This document shows, piece by piece, positions 28,350-36,485 of a stretch of DNA of 54,852 bases. Both the position numbers and the translations under genes were made by a program. The stretch's first letter is position 1. Each line of letters opens with the position of its first letter. Below the pieces are notes generated by a model. That model made no database searches and was not told the origin of the DNA. It worked only from the letters and a program-made list of their open reading frames with translations. This stretch comes from an uncultured Clostridia bacterium (GTDB taxonomy: Bacteria; Bacillota; Clostridia; UBA1381): positions 1-54,852 of the forward strand of contig CALXWJ010000015.1 in NCBI GenBank assembly GCA_944392335.1. The letters are read 5' to 3'.

Positions 28350-28374
28350 CCCGTTCAGGAAAATCCTGAACGGG
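28350..28374 (-). other. GC-rich perfect hairpin between two secreted-protein genes
   Basis: An 11-bp perfect inverted repeat (CCCGTTCAGGA and its complement) with an AAA loop lies just after the stop of the 28,393 gene. Three more pairs with one G-T wobble extend it to 28,347-28,377. In the minus-strand transcript it is not followed by a U-run, so it is not a standard intrinsic terminator. Such stable intercistronic stems are known to block 3' exonuclease decay and raise expression of the upstream cistrons; that role here is inference. Confidence 0.6.
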
Positions 28375-28392
28375 TACGGAATAAATTAATTA

Positions 28393-31086
28393 TTAAAATT
28401 CAATTTTGTCCACTAATGGTACTAAATTATCATAGTTATCCCAAACATAAATACTCATTGTATAAGTTTCGCCTTCTTCAGGTGTTGGGATTTTAACATT
28501 TTCAACTTTTATTGTGTCATAGTTTCCAACTGTTACAGTTTTTTCTCCTTTAGCGGCTGTAACAAGCTTCATTTCGTCACCACTGTAAATTACAACAGTT
28601 GCTGTGAATTCCTGTTCTGGAATCAAATCATTGTTGTTAAGAACATCAAGATATACATTAGCTGTCAAATTACCTGCTGCAACATCATCCCTTGTTATAT
28701 CTGCTTCAATTCCATCAGAATCAACTGATTTAACTGTGAGATTATTGTAATCATATTTCTTTTGAAGTGCATAAATCTCAAAATCTTTAACAGACATTTC
28801 AGCATCTGCTGTTCTTGTTCCATCAAGGAAATACATTCCTAATCTGCCTAATTTCTCAATGCTCTTTGTTTTATTAATATTATAGATTGATGTATTAACA
28901 ACTTCTGTGCTTTCAGGTCCGTCATTTACGCTAACTGTAATAGTTGCGTTATTTCCAAGCTTCCAGTTATTAATATCAACTACATAGCAAACCTCAACCC
29001 AGTTATCAACCATATCGTTAACCTTTACAAGGTCTTTTGTGCTTGTAGCAGATGATCTTAATCTCTGATTATCTCCTGCACCGACAACATTTGTTGTGAA
29101 CATATTAAAATATCCAATTCGTTCCGGTCTGAAGTATGCAGTATTATACACATTCTCATCACCTGCATAAAGATTAGATATCGGTCTTGTATATGTTAAT
29201 TCGTTTTGAGGAATATTTCCAAGTTTAGCCTTATACTTAATAACATATCTGTCAATTATTCCGGATTTTGGCTGACCATCAGCAGTCTGCGGGTCTATGC
29301 TGTTAAGATAATTAAGCATCATGTGATTGTCTTTTGTATTAGCTGAACCGTCAGCAAGTGTAGCTTTCTTTGTAAGAACTACTGCACCATCTTCTATTTT
29401 AGCCTCAAAACCTTCATAATTATAGACATAGTCCATTCCATAATCCTGAACCGATTTTGTGCTGTCTGCAAATGAAATGTATTTGCTGCCTAAAACCTCA
29501 TACTGTCTTCCCATAAGGTCTGTTATTGAAGAATCCGCAGCGGTTTTATATGTAAAGACTAAATTTTCAGGCATTTTAGCACCATCTGCAAATGCAACTG
29601 TATCACCAACTGTTATAACATAATCTGCATCCTTTTTAAGAACACCGCAGTCAATTATAACTTTGCCTGCATTCTGTGAAATTGCAGGTGTAACAGCAGC
29701 TCCGTCACAAGTAACTGTAATTGCATCCTTATTGGTAATTTCTCTGCCAAAATTAATTTCAAACTTTGTTTCAACAGGTACATCTTTTGCACCATTTTCA
29801 GGCATTACACTGATTTCGACTGGCTTAGTCAATTCTACTGAATACAGCTCATCATAATAGGTATTATAAGTTGTGACATTCTTACTTTTTTCTTCATAAA
29901 TAGGATTTCCCTCTTCATCTATTCCTGTCTGTACTGTCTCTGTTACCACTTTTGTTCCTGTTGTTGTTTTTAGAGCAATAGCATTAACCATCATGTTGTA
30001 GGCTGTTTCTGTATAGATATCGGTTGCCAATACAAGTTGTCCGTCGATGTAGAATTTTGCATGAACATTCTTTTCTGGGTCAAGGAACTTAGCATTTTCA
30101 GTTACCAACACTACCTGATGCCATCCCTTGCTTCTTTTTACATCAGTTATCTTCACATAACTTGCATCACCCAAGTTTTTCGTTGCATAGTTCTGTGAAC
30201 TGTAAATAGCATAAGCATCTCCGTTATAACCAAATTTAATACCTTGGCTTATGTTGGCCTGATTATGAGTAAAGCTCATAAATGGATTGTCTAAATTTGT
30301 CATATTATCGTGGAACCATATATTTGTAACACGTTCCTTGGACTGCCATCCCAAATATGTTGGATTCCATGCAGTAACATTAGAACCATAAAACCAAAAT
30401 GCTGACATATTACCAGTATCTGTCGGAGACATTACTGTATGATTTTCGTCCTCCGGGTCGGTATTCTGTGTATGAAAAGAATTTGTAAGATTAGAGGTTG
30501 ATGCATACACTTTACCATCATCAAGCATAAGGCTTACAGCCTTATCCTTTTTATGAGTTTCAAACTGCTTTGTAGGATCTCCTGATGAGAAATTCTCTTT
30601 GTCTTCAGGTTTTTCTTTCCAAGCAAGATCTTTAATATTTGTCACATTGTCCTGACCATCCATAAAGCTGTCAAAAACTGTAATAACAACACTGCCTTGT
30701 GCCTTTAAAATGCTATCTGCATCATAAACCTTTGCTGTTACAACTGTATAGCCATATCCTGCTGTTGTGAAGCTTCCGTCAGTATTAATGCTTGAAATTA
30801 CAGAAGTATCATCAATTTCATACACAATGTTACCATCTGTATAATTGTCAATAGTGTAATCAACAGGTGTTTCTGTTGTCATGCCTGTATCCTCATCAAC
30901 GGAAACCTTTGTTACAGTAAATTTACCTTCAAGTTGTCCTTGGGCACCCTTAGTTGAGTAATAAGTGGTTGTTCCGGCAAAATTAACAGTGCCTATATTT
31001 CCTTCAGCAGCTGATGCTGTTGTTGAGAAAACAAATAATGACATTATCATAGAAATTGCCATAATTGCGGAAATAATTTTTTTCAT
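28393..31086 (-). CDS. Secreted ConA-like/Ig-like (Big_5) protein
   Basis: An 897-residue exported protein. The signal peptide is MKKIISAIMAISMIMSLFVFS with an A-S-A-A cleavage region near 24-27. A Big2-like segment (~30-140) precedes a LamG/ConA-like fold (~150-400, with a KFYIDGQLVLATDIY strand pair typical of LamG). A Big_5 Ig-like domain lies at ~425-520 (ISVMPENGAKDVPVETKFEI) and a second ConA-like region at ~530-780. It lacks SLH repeats, a sortase motif and recognisable catalytic motifs, so a glycan-binding role is likely. It shares domain order with the N-terminal half of the 21,494 protein. It directly follows the solute-binding gene, separated by a small hairpin. Confidence 0.75.
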   Translation of the reverse strand: MKKIISAIMAISMIMSLFVFSTTASAAEGNIGTVNFAGTTTYYSTKGAQGQLEGKFTVTKVSVDEDTGMTTETPVDYTIDNYTDGNIVYEIDDTSVISSINTDGSFTTAGYGYTVVTAKVYDADSILKAQGSVVITVFDSFMDGQDNVTNIKDLAWKEKPEDKENFSSGDPTKQFETHKKDKAVSLMLDDGKVYASTSNLTNSFHTQNTDPEDENHTVMSPTDTGNMSAFWFYGSNVTAWNPTYLGWQSKERVTNIWFHDNMTNLDNPFMSFTHNQANISQGIKFGYNGDAYAIYSSQNYATKNLGDASYVKITDVKRSKGWHQVVLVTENAKFLDPEKNVHAKFYIDGQLVLATDIYTETAYNMMVNAIALKTTTGTKVVTETVQTGIDEEGNPIYEEKSKNVTTYNTYYDELYSVELTKPVEISVMPENGAKDVPVETKFEINFGREITNKDAITVTCDGAAVTPAISQNAGKVIIDCGVLKKDADYVITVGDTVAFADGAKMPENLVFTYKTAADSSITDLMGRQYEVLGSKYISFADSTKSVQDYGMDYVYNYEGFEAKIEDGAVVLTKKATLADGSANTKDNHMMLNYLNSIDPQTADGQPKSGIIDRYVIKYKAKLGNIPQNELTYTRPISNLYAGDENVYNTAYFRPERIGYFNMFTTNVVGAGDNQRLRSSATSTKDLVKVNDMVDNWVEVCYVVDINNWKLGNNATITVSVNDGPESTEVVNTSIYNINKTKSIEKLGRLGMYFLDGTRTADAEMSVKDFEIYALQKKYDYNNLTVKSVDSDGIEADITRDDVAAGNLTANVYLDVLNNNDLIPEQEFTATVVIYSGDEMKLVTAAKGEKTVTVGNYDTIKVENVKIPTPEEGETYTMSIYVWDNYDNLVPLVDKIEF

Positions 31087-31152
31087 AAAATTTCGCTCCT
31101 TTTAATACTTTTTATAATTGTGTGAATGATTTATCTTTGTGTGATTTGAAGA

Positions 31153-31174
31153 TTTTATGCCAATATGCATAAAA
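31153..31174 (-). other. 8-bp hairpin after the solute-binding protein gene
   Basis: TTTTATGC and its complement GCATAAAA flank a 6-base loop, about 25 bases downstream of the solute-binding protein stop. It lacks a following U-run on the minus strand. Solute-binding genes are often expressed above the rest of their operon through such stems. The stem is short and AT-rich, so support is modest. Confidence 0.35.
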
Positions 31175-31199
31175 GGGGTATTCTTCTGGTTATTTATAT

Positions 31200-32630
31200 T
31201 TATTTTTGAGATTTTGCAAATTCATCAAGCTGTCTTTGCACTTCATCTAAGATATTTTGTGCACCAGCTTTCATCATTCTATCTTTGTACTGAGGAAGAA
31301 GTTCTGTGTAATCTGCTGAACCATTAAAGATATTCTTAAACTCACTCATAACAGTTTCACACTGAGAAAGCTCCATCTGTACTTTAGAATTATCAAATGT
31401 GAAACCATATAATCTTGAAGGTACTGCTTCAGAATTAAGCTTCTTTGTCTGTTCCCAAACATCTGCATCTTGTCCTTCTAAAACATATGCATTAAACTGA
31501 TTTCCCATTGCCCATGCCTGATTCAAGAAATATCCTCCATCTGTCTTTTGTCTTATATGGTCTTCATCAATCCATTCATAGTGCTCTCCTTCAATTCCGA
31601 AGCAAAGAAGATTGTATAGTTCAACATTTGTCTGTACTTCGTTAAGGAATTTAATTGATTCAACAGGATGTTTTGTGTTTGCACTGATTGCCCACATTGT
31701 TCCTGTTGCACCACCAGTTGGAATTTCAGCATGTTCTTTAAGAAGTATTACAGCATGCTCTCCTCCAAGCTGTGCTGCCTGCGATGCTTCAAAGCCTGGT
31801 TTCCATCCTGTATGGGTTACTACATATTTGTTAGCCTTGAAGTCATTGTTATCGTCAATACATGAAGCAATATCTTGTCTTATATAACCCTTCTTGAACC
31901 AATCTCTTACCTTTGCCAGTGAGTCTTCGTATCCAGGCTCATCCCATGCAAATACAGCTTTATATCCATCAGTTACAGAGGTATCAAGACTGACACATGA
32001 TATAATGCTTGGATATTCGTTTCCAATAGGGCCTTGGACTCTGTATGGATATACATCAGGCTCGTTCTTTTTTATTGTTGCAAAGAAAGGCTCCAAGTCC
32101 TCTACCTTATTTATTGAATCAATATCAAGATTATACTTGTCTACCCAATGCTTACTTAATGTAACTGCAGGGATTGTTCCGATAATTTGCTGATTAGGAA
32201 CTGCATAGAGCTCACCATCAATTTTTGCGCCTTCCCACCAATAGTCCTCCATGGTATCCCAAAGGTCAGGACAGTTTTCATTGATTAAATCAGTTAATGG
32301 GTAATACGAACCGTTTTTCACCGCTTTATCATATGGATTGAGCCAGCTTGAGGTGAAGCACAAATCAAATTCTTCATTTGATGCAAGCTTCATATTCATT
32401 TTCTCTGTATATGCTCCTACATCAATGAATATCAACTCAATTTTTGCACCGATTTTTTCTGCTAAAATTTCATTAGCCTTATCGTTTACCATCTTCAAGT
32501 CCTGTATCTGACCTGCCATATTAGGTATGTACACCTTTAAAACACTGACATCCTTTTTACTTCCACATCCTGCTGCCAATATTAGTATCATTACTGCGAG
32601 CAGGATAATTGAAATTATTTTTTTCTTCAT
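31200..32630 (-). CDS. Sugar ABC transporter solute-binding lipoprotein (LplA-like)
   Basis: A 476-residue lipoprotein. The signal peptide ends in the lipobox LAAGC, with C22 as the lipidated cysteine. The mature part has the fold of family-1 extracellular oligosaccharide-binding proteins of the LplA kind (KVYIPNMAG start; SSWLNPYDKAVKNGSYYPL; a TGGATGTMWAISANTKHPVE block; a C-terminal helical tail). It should capture oligosaccharides and deliver them to the two permeases encoded just upstream. The start is backed by AGGAGTG. Ligand identity cannot be read, but the neighbours suggest branched oligosaccharides from a complex glycan. Confidence 0.88.
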   Translation of the reverse strand: MKKKIISIILLAVMILILAAGCGSKKDVSVLKVYIPNMAGQIQDLKMVNDKANEILAEKIGAKIELIFIDVGAYTEKMNMKLASNEEFDLCFTSSWLNPYDKAVKNGSYYPLTDLINENCPDLWDTMEDYWWEGAKIDGELYAVPNQQIIGTIPAVTLSKHWVDKYNLDIDSINKVEDLEPFFATIKKNEPDVYPYRVQGPIGNEYPSIISCVSLDTSVTDGYKAVFAWDEPGYEDSLAKVRDWFKKGYIRQDIASCIDDNNDFKANKYVVTHTGWKPGFEASQAAQLGGEHAVILLKEHAEIPTGGATGTMWAISANTKHPVESIKFLNEVQTNVELYNLLCFGIEGEHYEWIDEDHIRQKTDGGYFLNQAWAMGNQFNAYVLEGQDADVWEQTKKLNSEAVPSRLYGFTFDNSKVQMELSQCETVMSEFKNIFNGSADYTELLPQYKDRMMKAGAQNILDEVQRQLDEFAKSQK

Positions 32631-32726
32631 AATATATTCACTCCTATTTTTATATATTTTTAAGCAGTTTTAAAGCTATGCCTCCTTTCTTGATACAACT
32701 GCCAAAAGTTTTTAATAATTATATTT

Positions 32727-33608
32727 TTATCCTTTAACCGAACCAACAACCATACCTTTGACAAAGTATTTCTGGAAGAACGGAAAAATAATGAGAGCAG
32801 GTCCGGTAACCACAAACATCATTGCCATTCTTGCTGTTTCACCCGGAACTATTGTCATATCCACAAATCCCATCGTGTTGTTTTGTTCTAAAAGCTTCAT
32901 ATTAAGCATTATTCTCTGCAACAAATATTGAAGACTTATTAGTTCTGTTTTATCATTAATAAATAGCATTGCAGTGTACCAGTCGTTCCATTTTCCCAAA
33001 AATGTCTGCAATGCAAGTGTTGCAAGCACCGGTTTTGAAAGTGGTATCATGAACTGCAACAAAATTCTCCATTCACTTGCACCGTCCAAAACTGCTGACT
33101 CAACCATTTCTTCAGGTACAGACTGAAATGATGTTCTTATCAGGAAAATATTCCATGCACTGACCAATCCCGGAATTATATACACCCAGATTGTATCGTC
33201 TAAATGGAGATAGCGTGTATATAATAAATATGTAGGAACCAGTCCGCCTCCAAAAAGACAGGTAAAGTAAAAATAAAAATTCAATGAATTTCTGAACCTG
33301 TATGTTCTTCTTGAGAGAGGATATGCCATAAGTGAATTACAAAAAATCATACCGAAAGTTCCCAATATCGAATAAATTGCAGTAACCTTATAAGCATCAA
33401 TTATGCTTTTTGGATTTGCAAATACATATTTATATGCAGTTAATTCAAAATTTTTAGGAATTAGTTTATATCCATAGTCTAAAATATCTTTCTCATTTGA
33501 AAAGGATACCCCAAGACACAATAACAAAGGATACAATGTGGTTATACACATTAAAATAAGTATAATATTTATCACAATCTGACTTATTTTTATTTTCTTC
33601 TTATTCAT
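32727..33608 (-). CDS. Carbohydrate ABC transporter permease (LplC/YtcP-like)
   Basis: A 293-residue MalG-family permease with about six membrane helices. The cytoplasmic EAA loop that docks the ATPase is VESAVLDGASEWRIL followed by MIPLSKPVLA. The C-terminus GMVVGSVKG is characteristic of the LplC/YtcP group. It pairs with the LplB-like gene just upstream (23-base gap) and the solute-binding lipoprotein downstream (96-base gap). No ATP-binding gene is in the locus, so a shared MsmK-type ATPase encoded elsewhere is expected, as is known for this importer family. Confidence 0.9.
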   Translation of the reverse strand: MNKKKIKISQIVINIILILMCITTLYPLLLCLGVSFSNEKDILDYGYKLIPKNFELTAYKYVFANPKSIIDAYKVTAIYSILGTFGMIFCNSLMAYPLSRRTYRFRNSLNFYFYFTCLFGGGLVPTYLLYTRYLHLDDTIWVYIIPGLVSAWNIFLIRTSFQSVPEEMVESAVLDGASEWRILLQFMIPLSKPVLATLALQTFLGKWNDWYTAMLFINDKTELISLQYLLQRIMLNMKLLEQNNTMGFVDMTIVPGETARMAMMFVVTGPALIIFPFFQKYFVKGMVVGSVKG

Positions 33609-33631
33609 TATTTTGCCGTTCCTTTCATTTA

Positions 33632-34576
33632 TTAGAATAAGCTTAACTCTTCATCATATTTTCTTACTATGAAATTAGTTAAATATACAAGTATAAATCC
33701 AACAACAGATTTTAGAAATCCAACCGCACTTGACAGTTTCATATCACCAATTACTCTCATGGTTCTATAAAGGTATGTGTCTATAACATCCGTTGTTTCA
33801 TAAAGCACACCTGAATCTCGTGTCAACTGATAGAACAAACCAAAATCAGAATTAAATATTCCGCCTATCGCCATTATAAGCTGAAGTACAATAAGTCTTG
33901 ACAGCATTGGCAATGTCACATATCGTATTTCCTGTAGCTTAGTTGCACCGTCAACTCTGGCAGCTTCAAACAGAGTTGAATCTATACCCATTAAAGTTGC
34001 ATAGTATATTATGCAACCCATACCAACACCCTTCCATATATTTGCAAAACTCAAAATCGCCGGCCATACAGCAGGTTCATTATAAAATTGAATTCCTTCA
34101 ATACCAAAAGTAGCAAGCATGTTGTTTATAAGACCGTACTGAGGCTGCAAAAGCGCATATACAACATAACCCACAGTAACCCAAGAAATAAAATGAGGTG
34201 TTATCAATATTGTTTGATATGCTTTTAATGCCTTTCGACTTGTTAATTCATAAAAAATAATCGCCAGTGCTATTTGAGCAATCATAGATGTTATTATAAA
34301 TAAGCCATTAAGACCTATGGTATTTCTGACAAGTCTTAAACAATCATTCGATAACACAAAAAATTTAAAGTTGTCAAATCCAACCCACTTACTTCCCAAT
34401 ATTCCATCAATATATCTATAATCTTTAAAAGCAATAAGAAGTCCAGGCAATGTGCAGTAACAAAATATAAATGTATGTAATACAGGCAAAATTGACATTT
34501 GTATCCATTGCCACTCACGCCCTCCAATCCTTCTTCTCTTCTTAACAGGAATTATATCGTCCTTTTTAAGTTTCAT
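33632..34576 (-). CDS. Carbohydrate ABC transporter permease (LplB-like)
   Basis: A 314-residue MalF-family permease and the first gene of the locus. Six membrane helices are visible from about residue 25. The EAA loop is LFEAARVDGATKLQEI followed by YVTLPMLSRL. The charged N-terminus KKDDIIPVKKRRRIGGREW is typical of LplB proteins. A -10 element lies 38 bases upstream, and the ribosome-binding site is weak (AAAGAG region). As promoter-proximal gene it probably sets expression of the importer and, through read-through, the whole 34-kb block. Confidence 0.9.
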   Translation of the reverse strand: MKLKKDDIIPVKKRRRIGGREWQWIQMSILPVLHTFIFCYCTLPGLLIAFKDYRYIDGILGSKWVGFDNFKFFVLSNDCLRLVRNTIGLNGLFIITSMIAQIALAIIFYELTSRKALKAYQTILITPHFISWVTVGYVVYALLQPQYGLINNMLATFGIEGIQFYNEPAVWPAILSFANIWKGVGMGCIIYYATLMGIDSTLFEAARVDGATKLQEIRYVTLPMLSRLIVLQLIMAIGGIFNSDFGLFYQLTRDSGVLYETTDVIDTYLYRTMRVIGDMKLSSAVGFLKSVVGFILVYLTNFIVRKYDEELSLF

Positions 34577-34613
34577 TTTCTCACACTCTTTCTTTTAGTT
34601 GTATTGTAATATG

Positions 34614-34642
34614 ATTATAACATTTGTTATCTTTCATTAATA
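34614..34642 (-). promoter_or_regulatory. Candidate promoter of the glycan-utilisation operon
   Basis: On the minus strand a perfect TATAAT (34,614-34,619) lies 17 bases after TATTAA (34,637-34,642), which is a poor -35. The weak -35 beside a perfect -10 is the pattern of an activator-dependent or repressed catabolic promoter. No regulator gene is nearby. The next 400 bases upstream contain no plus-strand gene, so there is room for operator sites. Confidence 0.5.
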
Positions 34643-35048
34643 CTACTATCGTCAGTTCTTATAAAACATTTTCCACTTTTACTTTACGAATTTATTTTTT
34701 TTATATATAATTGAGATAAAAAACGAAATACTAGGTTTTGTAAAGTTAAAATGAAAAAATAGCATAATGATTTCACAAAATTCCGCTGTTTTTTGCCAAA
34801 TAGCTTTTAAATGCTCGACTGAAATTTGTCAAGGGTAAAATGAACGTGCCAAAGCACGCCCTATGACAAAGCACAGTGCGACCATTTGTACATTAATTAA
34901 GACAAAAATCAGCTAACGAGCAGCAAAGAGTTTCGCTGACGTTCTGAACATCTAAAACCGGCAACTTCAGCAGGGGTTAGATTAGAAAGCTATATTAATA
35001 CTTAAGAGAAATGCATATAGTAAGAAATCTAAAATAAATTGAATATAA
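34643..35048. other. Gene-free stretch upstream of the operon
   Basis: No convincing ORF was found on either strand. It holds a small inverted repeat around 34,850-34,857 (CGTGC and GCACG), AT-rich tracts near 34,690, and no tRNA-like or riboswitch-like pattern that I recognise. It probably holds regulatory DNA for the minus-strand operon plus the edge of a decayed insertion. Confidence 0.4.
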
Positions 35049-35327
35049 GGAGTTAAAAAGGAAGGACCAATACTAATAGAGGAATGGAAAAAGTTAAAGA
35101 AAACATATAAAGTAAGAGAGCTGATAGGTATAATCAGTATGGTTACATGTATTATAATAGGAGCAATTTGTGATTGGAATGTTCTTGTTGAAAGTAATGT
35201 TTTAATTCCAATTGAAGATATTAAATCTTTTTCATTAACTATTTTACAAATACAAGCAACAGTTGGAACTCTAATATTTACAATTATCGCATTAATTACA
35301 GGAAATATTTCAGATTCGTTAATATAA
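35049..35327 (+). pseudogene. Truncated membrane-protein gene (N-terminal fragment)
   Basis: An open frame reads EEWKKLKKTYKVRELIGIIS, followed by two hydrophobic segments (VTCIIIGAICDWNVLV and ATVGTLIFTIIALITGNISDS), and stops at 35,327. The second segment with I-Q-A-T-x-G-T-L is typical of the N-terminal region of larger uncharacterised membrane proteins, which continue after I-S-D-S. There is no good start codon for the N-terminal part (first ATG only at 35,139), so both ends look damaged. No function can be assigned. Confidence 0.5.
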
Positions 35328-35552
35328 ACAGTTACGATTAGATATACTCTGAAAGTCGCATAAATACTTCATTTCTAACATTGGAACACGAAACACGATT
35401 GCCCGGTTATGGTTAATAGTGTTTTTATTTAATACGGGCTTGTCCGCAAAAATCCCTGCAAAGTCTATAGCTATTTGGTTTTCAGTTTTTTTCTGTTGTA
35501 AAAAACGGGAAGCTTTATCTGATTACTTTAGATTTTTACGATGTAACTGATA

Positions 35553-35594
35553 AACCAAAAAATAATCTCTTTATCGCTTAAGCAAGAGATTATT
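35553..35594 (-). terminator. Intrinsic terminator of the Xre-type gene
   Basis: An 11-bp perfect stem (35,561-35,571 with 35,584-35,594) is followed on the minus strand by TTTTTTGG. The upstream arm overlaps the stop codon of the small regulator gene. Confidence 0.75.
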
Positions 35595-35790
35595 CCTTTA
35601 CATATTTAACTATATCTTCAACATTGCAATCAAGTATTTCACATAAATCGTTAATTGTAACAGTTGTTATAGGTTTATTATGCTTTAATCTATCCAATAA
35701 ACTTCTACTAATATTGTATTTGTTTATAAGTTTATAGGTAGATATATTTTTAGATTTTAATGTTTTATAAAATGGATCGTAATTAATCAT
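35590..35790 (-). CDS. Small Xre/Cro-type helix-turn-helix regulator
   Basis: A 66-residue protein that is almost entirely one HTH domain. It shows STYKLINKYNISRSLLDRLKH (helix-turn-helix) and VTINDLCEILDCNVEDIVKY (last helices), the usual pattern of the stand-alone HTH_26-like family. The start has AAGGATT eight bases upstream. It is divergent from a small lipoprotein gene, and its own -35 region overlaps a 14-bp perfect palindrome, so autoregulation and control of the partner are likely by inference. Homologues are common on mobile islands. Confidence 0.8.
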   Translation of the reverse strand: MINYDPFYKTLKSKNISTYKLINKYNISRSLLDRLKHNKPITTVTINDLCEILDCNVEDIVKYVKE

Positions 35791-35807
35791 AGCTTTAATC
35801 CTTATAT

Positions 35808-35836
35808 ATTATAAAATATATTATTACAATTGTAAT
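35808..35836 (-). promoter_or_regulatory. Candidate promoter of the Xre-type gene
   Basis: TATAAT (35,808-35,813 on the minus strand) lies 16 bases after TTACAA (35,830-35,835). The -35 half is embedded in the palindrome at 35,823-35,836, so a dimer bound there would block the promoter. Confidence 0.5.
35823..35836. promoter_or_regulatory. 14-bp perfect palindrome, candidate operator
   Basis: ATTACAATTGTAAT reads the same on both strands. It lies between the divergent regulator and lipoprotein promoters, over the -35 of the former and 21 bases before the -35 of the latter. This is the size and place expected for an Xre-type dimer site. Confidence 0.55.
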
Positions 35837-35856
35837 TATAATTTATACTATAAATA

Positions 35857-35885
35857 TTGACAATTATCGATAAATAGAGTATAAT
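35857..35885 (+). promoter_or_regulatory. Consensus sigma-A promoter
   Basis: TTGACA (35,857-35,862), a 17-base spacer and TATAAT (35,880-35,885) match the vegetative consensus exactly. Transcription should begin near 35,892, about 20 bases before the lipoprotein start. Confidence 0.8.
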
Positions 35886-35912
35886 AACATTAATTATAAA
35901 GCAGTGGATTTA

Positions 35913-36104
35913 ATGAAAAACGACGGTTGGATAGTACTGTTAGTTATTATTGTACTGTTTGCATTATTGGGGAGTTGTTCAAAAAGCGAGTATGAAGAGA
36001 CGGGAGATACTTTTAGCAGTTGGATCAGAAAATATTCGTCAACATGGGCAGATACGCAAACATATTACTTTAATAACTTTATGGAATTGGCAGATGAGAA
36101 TTAG
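35913..36104 (+). CDS. Small putative lipoprotein
   Basis: A 63-residue protein with one hydrophobic segment (WIVLLVIIVLFALL) ending in the lipobox-like LGSC, then a short polar tail rich in Ser, Thr, Tyr and Trp. It is preceded by a perfect consensus promoter. The ribosome-binding site is weak, and a GTG at 35,904 is an alternative start. I do not recognise the family. A single-pass small membrane protein divergent from an Xre regulator could be a mobile-element cargo gene or a toxin-like peptide, but nothing in the sequence decides this. Confidence 0.55.
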   Translation: MKNDGWIVLLVIIVLFALLGSCSKSEYEETGDTFSSWIRKYSSTWADTQTYYFNNFMELADEN

Positions 36105-36226
36105 ATATATTTTGTGCATTTTAATGATAATTGCAAGAGGGCAATTTTGGAAATATCACATAGCATAAAAATGAATCATAATAAAAAATAATTTGAATTT
36201 CTTTAACATATATATTATTAATTTTA

Positions 36227-36265
36227 TAAAAAGGTCAGCACAATTTGCTGTTTTTATTTTTTTGT
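36227..36265 (+). terminator. Intrinsic terminator after the small lipoprotein gene
   Basis: A CAGCA/TGCTG stem (36,236-36,240 with 36,246-36,250) is extended by AAAAA and TTTTT flanks and followed by a long T-run. It should stop transcripts from the 35,880 promoter before the structured repeat. Confidence 0.6.
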
Positions 36266-36279
36266 GACTATTCGGTATG

Positions 36280-36424
36280 TTCAATAAGAGCTTGTCCCGT
36301 CATTCAACGAGGACAAGAGCACTGCACAGCAGTGCTGTAATCAGTGGGAGATTGTACTCTCACTGATTACAAATATGGAACCCGCCGCCAATTACGGCGG
36401 GGGGCAACATGTGCGCAGTTATAA
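36280..36424 (+). repeat. Structured ~145-bp repeat, copy A (possible ncRNA or miniature element)
   Basis: This block is repeated at 39,986-40,131 in the same orientation with about 90 percent identity by eye. It begins TTCAATAAG and ends GCGCAGTTATAA. It contains four hairpins: CTTGTCC/GGACAAG, an 8-bp AGCACTGC/GCAGTGCT stem, a 14-bp stem around GTAATCAGTGGGAG, and a GC-rich CCCGCCG/CGGCGGG stem. No reading frame is conserved. The variable second stem keeps its pairing in both copies. It lies ~60 bases before the diguanylate cyclase start. No known RNA family came to mind. Confidence 0.8.
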
Positions 36425-36485
36425 TGTTGCATCTTTTTATCAAAATAAATAAAATTAATATTACTTTAATGACGAGGGGTATGCT

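Noticed and set aside
34840..34900. CGTGC/GCACG repeats as a CRISPR or regulatory array
   Set aside because: Only one short pair; no repeated units of constant length and no cas gene anywhere in the window.
36400..36425. TATAAT-like sequence at the end of repeat copy A as a promoter for the diguanylate cyclase
   Set aside because: No -35 at 16-18 bases upstream, and copy B does not keep the full -10, so it is not supported.
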